From Actinomadura sp. NBRC 104412 (GTDB taxonomy: Bacteria > Actinomycetota > Actinomycetes > Streptosporangiales > Streptosporangiaceae), in assembly GCF_030269515.1 (NCBI RefSeq), contig NZ_BSTM01000020.1, forward strand, positions 62,001 to 126,000: a stretch of 64,000 bases of DNA, in the 5' to 3' direction. The notes under the pieces are model-generated. The model was given only the letters and a program-made list of their open reading frames with translations. It searched no databases and was not told where the DNA came from. The position numbers were made by a program, and so were the translations under genes. Below, piece after piece: positions 9,163-17,860 of the stretch; the first letter of the stretch is position 1, and each line of letters starts with the position of its first letter.

Positions 9163-9181
9163 CCCGTCCCCCCGGTGTTGC

Positions 9182-9213
9182 GAGCCCTCGGCCCCGTGCG
9201 GGGTCGGGGGCTC
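9182..9213. terminator. Bidirectional terminator hairpin
   Basis: About 15-bp stem (GAGCCCTCGGCCCCG paired with CGGGGTCGGGGGCTC, a few wobble or mismatched pairs) with a 2-base spacer, between the convergent DUF397 and pglW genes. Confidence 0.6.
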
Positions 9214-9228
9214 GTCGCTCGGTGAGCG

Positions 9229-9278
9229 GGCCGCGTGGGTCAGGCCGCGTGGGTCAGGCCGCGTGGGTCAGGCCGCGC
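9229..9278. repeat. 14-bp tandem repeat, three and a half copies
   Basis: The unit GGCCGCGTGGGTCA occurs at 9229-9242, 9243-9256 and 9257-9270, with a partial copy after. The stop codon of pglW is the TGA inside the copy nearest the gene, so the extra copies lie beyond the coding end. Confidence 0.85.
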
Positions 9279-12200
9279 GGTGCAGGTTGGTGACCCAGGA
9301 GTCGGGCAGTTTGATCCATTCACCGAGTGCGTCTTGATAGGGGACCGCGGTGGTGGCGAGGCGGGGTTCGCGGAACGGGTCGGCCTGCGGGCACAGCAGC
9401 CACAGGCCGCGTCCGCCCCTGCGGGCCGTCGCCGCCAGTGAGGTGAGGACGCCCATGGCCTGGTAGCGGGCGAACACCGTGGTCTCGGTCAGCAGCAGCG
9501 GGCCGGCGCCCGGCGCCATTCGCTCGCGGATCATCGGCTCCACGCGGCCCCACGCGGTGCGCGTGTACTCGCCGAACTTCCGCGCCGCCTTGCTGCCAGG
9601 TTCGGCGACGTCGGCGCGCAGGATCGTCTCCCACGTCGGCTTGGTGCCGGGCGGGACGAGTTCGTGCAGAACGCGCAGGAACAGGGCCGTCACCGACAGC
9701 GGCTCGGCGCCGAACCGGACGCCCGCCAGCTCCGCCACCGCCTGCTCGGTCAGGCGCGTGCGGACGGTCAGCACCCGGAAGCCGTCGCGGTGCACGGACG
9801 ACTCCAGCCGCTCCTCCGCTTCGGCGGCGGCGGCCAGCAACGGGTCGCCGGCGTAGCGCGTCACGCCGCCCTTGCGGGTGCTGCGGCGGCCGACCCGCGG
9901 GGTGATGTAGCTGGAGACGATGTCCAGCTTGGTCGGCAGGTACCGCAGGGTGCGGGTGTCCTTGCGTTCGGACAGGGTGAGGTCGAAACCGGCCTCGCGC
10001 AGGGCACCGGTCAGCGCGCCGCCGGTGGGCAGCCGGTCGCCGGTGTCGTTGAAGCGTGGGAACCGGGTCAGCACCCGCTCGTGGACCTCCTCGGTGGTCA
10101 AGCCGGGCTGGTTCTCCTCCGGGACGCCGGGGATCAGCCGGACCAGGCCCGCCTGGGTGAGCCGCAGCGCCCGAACCAGGGGCAGGTCGCGCGGGTAGAT
10201 CTCCAGTCGGGGGGTGACGGCGGCGTTCTTCGCGGCGGCGACCGCCAGCTCGACCGTGCGGCGCTCGTCCCAGTCGATCGTGCCGGGCGGCGGGCCGATC
10301 GCGCCGAGCTCGTCGAGGACCGTCGCGGCCGTCGGCAGCGTGTCCAGCTGCGCGAGCCGGTCGGCGACCCTCCCGAGGCGTATGGCGTAGTCGTGCAGGC
10401 CGGGCGCCGAAGGGGTGTCGGGGCCATCGTCCTCGCCGACCTCCAGGGCCAGCAGACCGCCGCCCGCCGCGTCGCCGCCGCCGTCACGGTTCGGGGTGTG
10501 GCGGAACGCGCTTTCCTCCGGGACGTACTGCTCGGCCTCCACCACGGCGCGGACCGCGGCGAGCCCCATCGCGCGCCGCAGCTCGGGATGCCGGAACGCG
10601 GTGCCGCGGCGGACGGTGAGCACCTCGGCGATCTCCGCCGCGGACGCGATCCGGCCGAACTCGGCCAGCAGCTCCACTATCTCCTCGCGCAGCTCCTTCA
10701 CCGCCGCCAGCCGCCGCCAGCGTTTGCGCTGCTCCTTCAGCACCTGCGGGACGCGGCCCCGGGTGATGCCCAGCGGCTCGGCCACCTTCGCCTGCGTCGG
10801 CCACACCGGAACGTCGGGCAGCGCGCCGGTCTCGTCGGGCAGCCGCAGCAGCAGCCGCACGATCTCGACCTCGTTGCGGTTGGATCCGTCCGGCTTCAGC
10901 TTCGGCACAAGCAGCGTCGCCAGCGCGTCGAGACTGGCGGCGCGCAGCACGCGCCCCGCGAGCATCCCGGCCTGCTCGCTCGTCGCCGCGGAATCGACCA
11001 GCGAAGCCTCGGCCGCGCTGAGATTTTTCAGTTCCCCCGCCGCGACCTTGCGTCCCTCGGGCGTCAGCGGGGACCGCGGCGCACGGCCGAGGCGTTCGGC
11101 CCACTCCCGCTGCCGCCCCTGGATCTCCGTGCGGGTCTTGGGCCCCAGGCCGGGGCCGTTGACCAGATTGCGGCGGCTGTACTCCAGCAGCTCGCCCACG
11201 GTCGTGACACCGAGGCCGTACAGGAAGGACTGGGCGGCGGGCGTGAGCCCGGCGGCCGACAGGTGCGTCTCCCGGGTGGCCTGCGCGGCGGCTCGGTCGC
11301 GCTGCTGCTGCGCCGTCTCCGGCTCCGCGTTGGCGATGCCGCCCTCCCCCGCCCCGGCGCCGGCGACGGAGGCGGGATGACGGCTCCCCGGGCCGGTGGA
11401 CGGGGCCGCGTCGGCCAGATCGAGAAAGATCTTCTTCCAGGCGTCCCGCATCGGCTTGAGCTCGGGGAACCGCTGGTCGGCGTCCCGGTGCAGGGCCTTG
11501 CGGAAGAACACGACCAGGGCGTCGCGGATCGCCGGGTCGAACGCGTCGGCCGCGATGGTCGGATAGGGCCACTCCTGCGGGTCGAGCTGCCGCGGCGACA
11601 CCTTGCCGTCGCCCCACTTGGGCAGCTCACCGGACGCCATCTGGTGCAGGGTGACGGCGACCGCGTACCGCTCGGCGTGCGCGTCGTACACCGAACGGGT
11701 CAGGCCGCCGATGAACGGGTCCAGGAAGCCGTCGGTGCCCGCGTCGGTCTCCTGCACGGGGTAGCCGGCCAGCGAGAAGTCGATCAGCACGAGTTCGCGG
11801 GTGCGGTTGGGGCGGATTCGGATCGCAATGTTGTCGGGCTTGATGTCGCGGTGCCAGACGCCCTCGCCCTCCAGGAAGTCGACCGCGCCGAACAGGTAGT
11901 CGCCATAGGCTTCCAGCTGGTCGATCTGGAGGCGTCCGCGTTCGCGCAGCTCGCGGGCGACGGTCTCATGACGGTGCCGGGTCGTGTTCGTGCCGGGTTG
12001 GTCGTCGGTGAAGCGTTCGTCGCCGACGTACTCCAAGGCCAGCACGGTCCGCCCGCCGATGACCAGCGGCTCGGGCTCGACCAGGCGGATCACCCGGGAG
12101 TCGGCGCGCAGCCGCCGCATGACCTCGGCCTCGCGGACCAGGACCGCGGCGCGCGCGTCCGACAAGGCGACCTTGAGCACGGCCGGCCTCCGGCCGCCGT

Positions 12201-13851
12201 TCCCCGCCGGGTCGGCGCGCAGGTCGCGCACCAGGAAGGCGCGGCTCGTCGAGCCGGTGCCCAGCCGCCGCCGCACTTCCCATCGGCCCGCCAGCACGTC
12301 ACCGGGGACGGCCTCCAGCGGGTCCTTCTCCTCCTGCTCCGGAGCGGGCGCCGGGCCGGGATCGGTGGCGGCCGGGGCGGTCAGCGTGTCCTCGACGCAT
12401 TCCAGCATCTCGAGGAACTCATCGACCGTCGCGAGCCGCCGCTCCGGCTGGAAGGCGGTGGCCGCCTGAACCAGCTCGTCGATGTCCGCCGACAGGCCGT
12501 CGACGTCCGCACTCGGGCGCAGCCCCCCGCCCTCCTCCAGCCGCACCAGCACCTCGGTCTGCGACGTGCCGGGAGGCTTGCCGGTCGCCAGCAGGAACGT
12601 CAGGACGCCGAGCCCATACACGTCGAGGGCGACCGGGTCGGGATTCACCGCCGTGAGTTCCGGCGCAAGATAGGCGTCGGAACCGTCCGAAAGATGGATC
12701 GCCGACAGCCGGGTCGGGGCGAAGCGGGTCGCGCCCGCCGAACCGGCCCGCTGGATCGCGATCTGCCAGTCGGAGATCTGCAGCGACGGCGACAGCCAGC
12801 GGGCGTCCCCGTCGGCGGACGGGTCAGCGCCGCGGCGGCGCGGGCGGGGAACCACATGGATTGAGCGCGCGGCCAGAGCACGGTGGTGAATACGGCTGGA
12901 GTGCGCGGAGCGGACGGTCTCGGCGAGCTGCCGGACCAGGGCCATACGGTCGAGAATGCCAAGCTTGTCGCCGTAGCGAATCAGGTACTCGTCGAGCCGC
13001 AGGGTGTCGGGGTCGTAGTCGAACACCAGGGCGGGGCCGGCGGAGTGGCCGGACGGGTCGTACTGCTTCAGCTGGACCACGCCCGGATGACGGAACCGCT
13101 GCAGGACGGCGGCCTCACGCCGGGCGGCGCCTTCCACCGACCGGCGTATGGAGGCGTCGGCGCCGCGCTCGCTCAGATAGATCCGGACCCGCGCCGGCTC
13201 GTGCAGCTCACTGTGCCGGGCCAGGTAGTCGGCCCAGGTCGGGCCGGTGTCGAACGCATTGCGCTCCAGCAGGTACGGGCCCACCTTGAACTCCGCCTCG
13301 CTGCGGCGAATGCCGACCCGGTCCAGCGCGGCCTTGATCGCCCGGGACCGAGGACCGGTGATCCGCCGTCGCTCGTCATTCGGGGGACGGCGGAGCATCT
13401 GCAGGAGCCCATCGATGGTGTGCACACTGTGCTGCTCACCCACCGGCAGCCGGACCCGCAGCGAGGAGTCGGTGAAGCACACACCGGCACCGACCCACAC
13501 GCGTTCGCCCTGCTGGGCCAGCAGCCCGGCGAGCTCTTTGGCCTTCTGGTTGACCAGATGCAGCGGGTTGCCGTGCGGGACGCGGCGCCCCGTAGGCGTT
13601 GTCTGTACCCAGGTACCGTTCTCGGTGGTCAGCCGGCCATGCCAGTTCTTCAGCTCGATCATGTGGACGCCACCGGGGGTGATGACCAGCAGGTCCACCT
13701 CCCGGACGTGGCCGGTGTTGGCGGTGAACGTGAAGTTCGACCATGCGCGCCAAGGATCGGCGTCCGGCAGCTGCTCCCGTATCGCCTCCAGGCCGCGCCG
13801 CTCATGCTCGAACTGGGACTCCGTGACCGTCGTCCATCGACCTTCGAGCAT
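9268..13851 (-). CDS. pglW: BREX-2 serine/threonine kinase PglW
   Basis: 1527-residue kinase of BREX type 2. ATG at 13851 follows GGAGGAGG by 6 bp. Residues about 10-125 form a NERD nuclease-related domain (REVDLLVITPGGVHMIELKNW). Residues about 205-490 look like a degenerate kinase fold: the catalytic loop reads HHRALAARS and the DFG position reads SDWQIA. A second, complete-looking kinase follows at about 530-800, with glycine loop LGTGSTSRAFL, HRDIKPDN near residue 667 and IDFSLAG. The C-terminal third contains a helix-hairpin-helix-like GLGPKTRTEI and long helical stretches. It is co-oriented with pglX/pglY but separated by the XRE/DUF397 cassette. Family knowledge: PglW is the kinase component of Pgl; substrates are not known from sequence. 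Confidence 0.92.
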   Translation of the reverse strand: MLEGRWTTVTESQFEHERRGLEAIREQLPDADPWRAWSNFTFTANTGHVREVDLLVITPGGVHMIELKNWHGRLTTENGTWVQTTPTGRRVPHGNPLHLVNQKAKELAGLLAQQGERVWVGAGVCFTDSSLRVRLPVGEQHSVHTIDGLLQMLRRPPNDERRRITGPRSRAIKAALDRVGIRRSEAEFKVGPYLLERNAFDTGPTWADYLARHSELHEPARVRIYLSERGADASIRRSVEGAARREAAVLQRFRHPGVVQLKQYDPSGHSAGPALVFDYDPDTLRLDEYLIRYGDKLGILDRMALVRQLAETVRSAHSSRIHHRALAARSIHVVPRPRRRGADPSADGDARWLSPSLQISDWQIAIQRAGSAGATRFAPTRLSAIHLSDGSDAYLAPELTAVNPDPVALDVYGLGVLTFLLATGKPPGTSQTEVLVRLEEGGGLRPSADVDGLSADIDELVQAATAFQPERRLATVDEFLEMLECVEDTLTAPAATDPGPAPAPEQEEKDPLEAVPGDVLAGRWEVRRRLGTGSTSRAFLVRDLRADPAGNGGRRPAVLKVALSDARAAVLVREAEVMRRLRADSRVIRLVEPEPLVIGGRTVLALEYVGDERFTDDQPGTNTTRHRHETVARELRERGRLQIDQLEAYGDYLFGAVDFLEGEGVWHRDIKPDNIAIRIRPNRTRELVLIDFSLAGYPVQETDAGTDGFLDPFIGGLTRSVYDAHAERYAVAVTLHQMASGELPKWGDGKVSPRQLDPQEWPYPTIAADAFDPAIRDALVVFFRKALHRDADQRFPELKPMRDAWKKIFLDLADAAPSTGPGSRHPASVAGAGAGEGGIANAEPETAQQQRDRAAAQATRETHLSAAGLTPAAQSFLYGLGVTTVGELLEYSRRNLVNGPGLGPKTRTEIQGRQREWAERLGRAPRSPLTPEGRKVAAGELKNLSAAEASLVDSAATSEQAGMLAGRVLRAASLDALATLLVPKLKPDGSNRNEVEIVRLLLRLPDETGALPDVPVWPTQAKVAEPLGITRGRVPQVLKEQRKRWRRLAAVKELREEIVELLAEFGRIASAAEIAEVLTVRRGTAFRHPELRRAMGLAAVRAVVEAEQYVPEESAFRHTPNRDGGGDAAGGGLLALEVGEDDGPDTPSAPGLHDYAIRLGRVADRLAQLDTLPTAATVLDELGAIGPPPGTIDWDERRTVELAVAAAKNAAVTPRLEIYPRDLPLVRALRLTQAGLVRLIPGVPEENQPGLTTEEVHERVLTRFPRFNDTGDRLPTGGALTGALREAGFDLTLSERKDTRTLRYLPTKLDIVSSYITPRVGRRSTRKGGVTRYAGDPLLAAAAEAEERLESSVHRDGFRVLTVRTRLTEQAVAELAGVRFGAEPLSVTALFLRVLHELVPPGTKPTWETILRADVAEPGSKAARKFGEYTRTAWGRVEPMIRERMAPGAGPLLLTETTVFARYQAMGVLTSLAATARRGGRGLWLLCPQADPFREPRLATTAVPYQDALGEWIKLPDSWVTNLHRAA

Positions 13852-14637
13852 GCCCAACCTCCTCCAGCGACACGTACCTCACCAGCCGCCCGCCTGACCA
13901 CCGGTGGTCAGATGCTATAGCCGACCGCGGACATTGGGCCGCTCCACGAGGAGCTCTCGACTTCTCATCAGGGAAGAGATCCATAGAAGCGTCCGCGACC
14001 GACCTATAGGAAGCACTGGCTTCGTACCCCCGCAAGAAGACCGAAGTAATGGCGGCGCGACATGGCGAAGCGGAAGTCCACAAGGGCGGTCAGAATCATC
14101 CGGGTCTCGGCTCGGTGAGCTCCGACCGGATACTGTCGGCGTTGTCGCCTGGCATCAACGTGCTGACCATCCACCCGAGGCAAGAGCACTTGCTGCGGCC
14201 TACGGGCGGTCTGTCGAAATGACCCCTCGGGGAGATGCCGACGGCCGACAAGATACCTGGGAGCATTTCGCGCCAAAATGTCGTCGCCTTCGTCGATGCA
14301 GCCTGCCTATGCCGACTTTGCGCTGCCGATAATTTGATCTTCCCCTCCTTCGAAATTTGTTCCTGCACGCCGGACACGGCGACGAGCCTAAAGCTCGCCG
14401 GGGAACACTCGGCTTCGGTCTTGTCAGAGTTCACAGGCAGTCGGAATCGAGCCAGATGAGTTCCGCCAGCTCGCCTTCTATCGCGAGCTGAGCGGTGCAA
14501 CGTACAAGCCACGGGAGGACTTGGCCGTCGTCGCTCGTCGCTGGCGGCTCTACGAGGCCACGCGAGTACTCTTCCTTCGCATTCAACCGTCTCTTTGGCT
14601 GGGTGACCCGCACGGGGTGGGGAAAGTCGGTGTGGTG
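13852..14637. other. Gene-poor stretch upstream of pglW
   Basis: No convincing gene. Frames here encode arginine/serine-rich or broken peptides without recognisable motifs. The pglW promoter must lie in its left part. Bases about 14240-14400 are less GC-rich than the core genome, in line with the decayed DNA that follows. Confidence 0.5.
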
Positions 14638-15177
14638 CACAGCCCGCCCCGGCACCTACCGCTCGGGGCTGCGGCAACTGCGGGAGGCCGTGGTCGGCCC
14701 CGACTGCCCCACAGGCAAGCCCGTCAAGCTCTCGGCCTCGACAGCGTCCAAGCCCTACACCAAGGATGAGAACCAAAGAGCTGTGGTACCGAAAACGGCG
14801 TCGAGGTGGTTGTATGCGGAGAGCGGGAGCGGCGGGTGCCGTGCCGACGCCCCTGGGAAAAGGTGCTGGCGAACGAGGCCGCCCGTTTCGACGGCCAGGT
14901 CGCCTACCTATTCCGTCCCAGGCTGACCAGACCGGACAAGAACGCTGTTACCAATTTTCTGGCGCGCGCTCATGACGCTCCCCGAACGCCACCACTGAAG
15001 TGGCGCGGCTGCGGATCACGTGGCTGCTCGATCTGATCGACACCTATGTGCCCGTGGACAGCCTCCTTGAGGCCAGCGGGGTGCAAACCCTGCATGACCT
15101 GTCACGCGTGATGCCCGTATGCGCGTGGCACCGACCCTGCACAGGCACGGGAAATGCTGCGAGGCGACCCGTGGTGA
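14638..15177 (+). pseudogene. Decayed integrase-like (tyrosine recombinase-type) gene
   Basis: Fragments of one actinobacterial integrase-like protein occur in order but in different frames. The first is TYRSGLRQLREAVVGPD...KLSASTASKPYT (frame 2, from about 14650). The second is VVVCGERERRVPC...AYLFRPRLTRPDKNAVTNFL (frame 1, about 14800-15000). The third is RLRITWLLDLIDTYVPV...TLHDLSRVMP (frame 3, about 15003-15115), then the tail YARGTDPAQAREMLRG after one more frameshift, ending at TGA 15175-15177. A core block of roughly 100 residues expected between the first two pieces appears deleted. No intact product is possible. It points at the tRNA-Leu 1.2 kb to the right, a typical integration target. 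Assignment rests on recalled family motifs and should be checked by alignment. Confidence 0.6.
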
Positions 15178-15389
15178 CCCACGCCCAACCCGCCCCCGAT
15201 TCGGGCTCGAGGAACGCCCCAACAACATGCGCGGCTTCGAAGCCAGGCTACCGAGTCGTACTCCGGCTGTTCCACGACATCTTGGCCAGCTGCCCATGCC
15301 ACCGACCAGATCCTGGGGGCATCTCTCGCCCCCATCCGCCAGCGGCGCACCTGGGCACGTGGCACCTAGAGGAAAAGCGGAGTCACCGC

Positions 15390-16011
15390 CACCGACCCCG
15401 CCTGGTACACCTGCGACGGGGACCACCGCGATGCAGAGCTTCTCCCCGAAGCGACTGCCGGTTCCAAGAAGGGCGGTAAGGAGCGCAAAGCCAGGAAGGA
15501 ACCCGGCCGGCTCCTGTTCGGGTACGACGCCACGCTCGCGGTGGCCCGTAACCCGCACCACGACTCTCAGCCTCGCCCCGACGGCAGCGCAGACCCTCAG
15601 GCTCTCCCCGCGACAACTGGCAGCTGCCCCTGCGTGCCCTGGGCTACCGCCCCGTCTACGACTACCGATCCGACCAGTACGGAATCCAGGCCACCGCACA
15701 CGGCGCGATCATGGTCGAGGGAACCTGGTACTGCCCATCCATGCCGAACGGTCTGATCAACGCCACCGCGGACTTGATCGCTCCCAAAGACAGCCCGGAC
15801 AAGATCGAGCGTGAGACCTGGACCAAGCGGATCGCTGCCCGCGAGCACTACCGGCTGCTGGCCAAAGGCAAGCCCGACGACGAAGGGAAGCTTCGACCTG
15901 GTCGTGTTCAGCCTGACGGTGTACACCATCTTCGGCGCGGACCCCCGCCAGTACGCTGCGGTGCTGGCCCGGTTGAACGCCCAGGACATCAGCGTACGCA
16001 ACCTAGGCTGA
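15390..16011 (+). pseudogene. Decayed transposase-like/mobile-gene remnants
   Basis: Frame-broken pieces resembling actinobacterial transposase-like proteins. There is a segment with RKARKEPGRLLFGYDATLAVA near 15485-15545, then QLPLRALGYRPVYDYRSDQ and IQATAHGAIMVEGTWYCPSM near 15620-15740, and PKDSPDKIERETWTKRI. The spacing implies internal deletions. The last bases (about 15890-16011) encode DLVVFSLTVYTIFGADPRQY in another frame, possibly the end of a different gene. None makes a full protein. Similarity is from memory of family motifs; the family name is uncertain. Confidence 0.45.
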
Positions 16012-16133
16012 CGCGCATGGTGGGGGCAGTCCATGGGTCACCCACCGGCACCACGGTCACCTGACGCCCGACGTCTCAACCGGGTGCAGGCCCGGACAAG
16101 ATCGACGCCGACGCGGCCACAGCCGGGGGGCAA

Positions 16134-16341
16134 GGGGGCGAAGCCCCCAAGCAGCGCCACAAGCCAACCCCCATGACCGGCATGGGTGGCCAGCCCACCC
16201 CCCAACAAGCGATGATGACCCCAAAGCAACAACATCAACCACGAGCCACCCGGGGGGGCAAGGGGGGCGAAGCCCCCCAATCCGGGGGGTGCGGGGGGCG
16301 GAGCCCCCCGCATCGGGGGTTCCAGGGGGTCGCCCCCCTGG
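16134..16341. repeat. Cluster of four GC-rich hairpins
   Basis: Short stem-loops of one type recur: GGGGGCGAAGCCCCC at 16134-16148, GGGGGGCGAAGCCCCCC at 16262-16278, a C-flanked GGGGGGC/GCCCCCC with loop GGA at 16292-16310, and CCAGGGGG-TCG-CCCCCCTGG at 16322-16341. No gene lies here. They may be terminators, tRNA-proximal debris of an element, or a small dispersed repeat. Confidence 0.7.
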
Positions 16342-16355
16342 GCAAACATGACGAA

Positions 16356-16398
16356 GGAGGACCCGGGGAAGCGGCGACAGCCGCGACCAGGGTCCTCC
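16356..16398 (-). terminator. Terminator of tRNA-Leu
   Basis: Arms GGAGGACCC and GGGTCCTCC separated by a loop that itself has some pairing, placed about 10 bp beyond the 3' end of the leftward tRNA gene. Confidence 0.6.
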
Positions 16399-16408
16399 AC
16401 CTCCGAAG

Positions 16409-16491
16409 TGGGCGAGGAGGGATTTGAACCCTCACGTCCTTGCGGACACACGGACCTGAACCGTGCGCGTCTGCCGTTCCGCCACCCGCCC
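16409..16491 (-). tRNA. tRNA-Leu (anticodon CAG)
   Basis: 83-nt leucine tRNA. Acceptor strands GGGCGGG and CTCGCCC pair with one G-U, followed by discriminator A and no encoded CCA. The D-arm begins TGGCGGAACGG, the anticodon loop is TTCAGGT (CAG, decoding CUG), the long class II variable arm has stem TGTCC/GGACG, and the T-arm is GAGGG-TTCAAAT-CCCTC. It sits just upstream of and divergent from fhaA, and its 3' end faces the BREX/mobile-element region. Confidence 0.95.
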
Positions 16492-16619
16492 GGGTGCGCG
16501 GCCCCTTCGCGGGGCGCTCGAAAAGGCTAGCACGGACGAGGGAGTGGTTAGGTAGCCAGATACTCCGAGCGAACCTTCGCACCGATACGATCGTCTACCA
16601 GTGGGGAAGGGAGGTGCCC

Positions 16620-17372
16620 GTGGGCGTCATTCAGCGCTTCGAGCGACGGCTCGAGGGCATGGTCGAAGGAGCCTTCGCCCGGGCCTTCAAGTCGGAGCTG
16701 CAGCCGGTCGAGGTGGCCAGTGCTGTGCAGCGCGAGATGGATGACCGGGCCGCGATCGTCGCGCAGGGCCGGACTCTGGTGCCGAACGATTTCGTCGTCG
16801 AGATCTCCCAGCAGGACGGGGAGCGGCTTCAGGTGTACGCCGACAGCCTGAGCCAGGAGCTGGCGAATCTGGCGCGGGAGTACGCGAAGGAGCAGGGGTA
16901 CTCCTTTGTCGGGCCGGTACGCGTGCGTTTCGAGAATGCCGGGGATCTGGCCACGGGCATGTTCCGAATCCGGTCCGGCGTGATCCGGGGCTCGACGGTG
17001 GAGGGCGGGGAGATCCGTCGTCCGGTGAGCGATGTTCCGCAGAGCCGGGGCGGGGTGTTCGGGGGCAATCCGCGCCTTCTGGTGACGACGGCGGTGGAGG
17101 GCGGTGACGCCACCCAGCGCACTTATGAGATCAATACCCCGGTGACGTTGCTGGGCCGCGGGACGGACTGCGACCTGCGGCTTGTCGATCCAGGCGTATC
17201 GCGGCATCATGCCGAGATCCGCGTAGAAGGTCCCGAAATCGCTCTGGTCGATCTAGGGTCGACCAACGGCTCTTTCGTGAACGGCCAACCGATCCGCCGG
17301 GTTACCCTCGTCGACGGTTCGCGCGTCACGATGGGCCGGACGACACTGGTGTTCCGCCGCGATAGGGAGTAG
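16620..17372 (+). CDS. fhaA: FHA domain protein FhaA
   Basis: 250-residue phosphothreonine-binding adaptor, first gene of the wall-growth signalling operon. GTG at 16620 is preceded by GGGAGG 5 bp upstream and gives the family-typical start MGVIQRFERRLEGMVEGAF. Residues 1 to about 115 are the DUF3662 domain; about 150-245 is an FHA domain with LLGRGTDCDLRL, GVSRHHAEI and DLGSTNGSFVNG. In mycobacteria FhaA binds phosphorylated MviN and is a kinase substrate. fhaB starts 11 bp downstream. A tRNA-Leu gene adjoining fhaA is also known from mycobacteria. Confidence 0.95.
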   Translation: MGVIQRFERRLEGMVEGAFARAFKSELQPVEVASAVQREMDDRAAIVAQGRTLVPNDFVVEISQQDGERLQVYADSLSQELANLAREYAKEQGYSFVGPVRVRFENAGDLATGMFRIRSGVIRGSTVEGGEIRRPVSDVPQSRGGVFGGNPRLLVTTAVEGGDATQRTYEINTPVTLLGRGTDCDLRLVDPGVSRHHAEIRVEGPEIALVDLGSTNGSFVNGQPIRRVTLVDGSRVTMGRTTLVFRRDRE

Positions 17373-17383
17373 CCCCGACTCCG

Positions 17384-17860
17384 ATGTCCCCATTCACCCT
17401 CACGCTGATCAAGCTGGCGTTCCTCGCGGTGCTCTGGCTCTTCGTCATCGCGGCCGTCGGCGTGATCCGGGCCGACATGTTCGGTTCGAGGGCCGCCGGC
17501 CGGGCGGCCCAGCCTCGCCCCCCGAAGGCGGGCCGGCAGCCCAAGGCGCAGCGTTCGCCGCAGCGCAGCGTCCCGACCAAGCTGGTGGTGGTCCAGGGCG
17601 AACGCGCGGGCACCGTCATCGACCTCACCGGGGCCCCGATCACCGTGGGTCGGGCGAATGACTCCACGCTCGTGGTGACCGACGACTACGCTTCCAGCCG
17701 GCATGCCCGACTTTTCGCGCAGGACGGTCAGTGGATCGTGGAAGATCTCGGTTCGACCAACGGGACGTATCTGGGCCGCACGAAGGTGTCGAGGCCCATG
17801 CCGGTGCCGCCGGGGGTGCCGGTCCGTATCGGTAAGACCGTGATCGAGTTGCGCAAATGA
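17384..17860 (+). CDS. fhaB: FHA domain membrane protein FhaB (FipA)
   Basis: 158 residues. One N-terminal membrane helix (about 5-28, LAFLAVLWLFVIAAVGVI), a basic proline-rich linker, then an FHA domain at about 65-155 with VGRANDSTLVV, SSRHARLF and DLGSTNGTYLG. This binds phosphothreonine peptides at the membrane; in mycobacteria the orthologue FipA links PknA/PknB signalling to division. Its stop overlaps the ATG of the phosphatase gene (ATGA), so the two are translationally coupled. Confidence 0.95.
   Translation: MSPFTLTLIKLAFLAVLWLFVIAAVGVIRADMFGSRAAGRAAQPRPPKAGRQPKAQRSPQRSVPTKLVVVQGERAGTVIDLTGAPITVGRANDSTLVVTDDYASSRHARLFAQDGQWIVEDLGSTNGTYLGRTKVSRPMPVPPGVPVRIGKTVIELRK

Noticed and set aside
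9664-12864. 1066-codon rightward frame opposite pglW
   Set aside because: No domain, low-complexity composition; pglW on the other strand has NERD and kinase motifs throughout.
16134-16341. Regular GC-rich repeats considered as a CRISPR array
   Set aside because: Repeats are self-complementary hairpins of about 15-20 bp with irregular spacing and no cas genes nearby.
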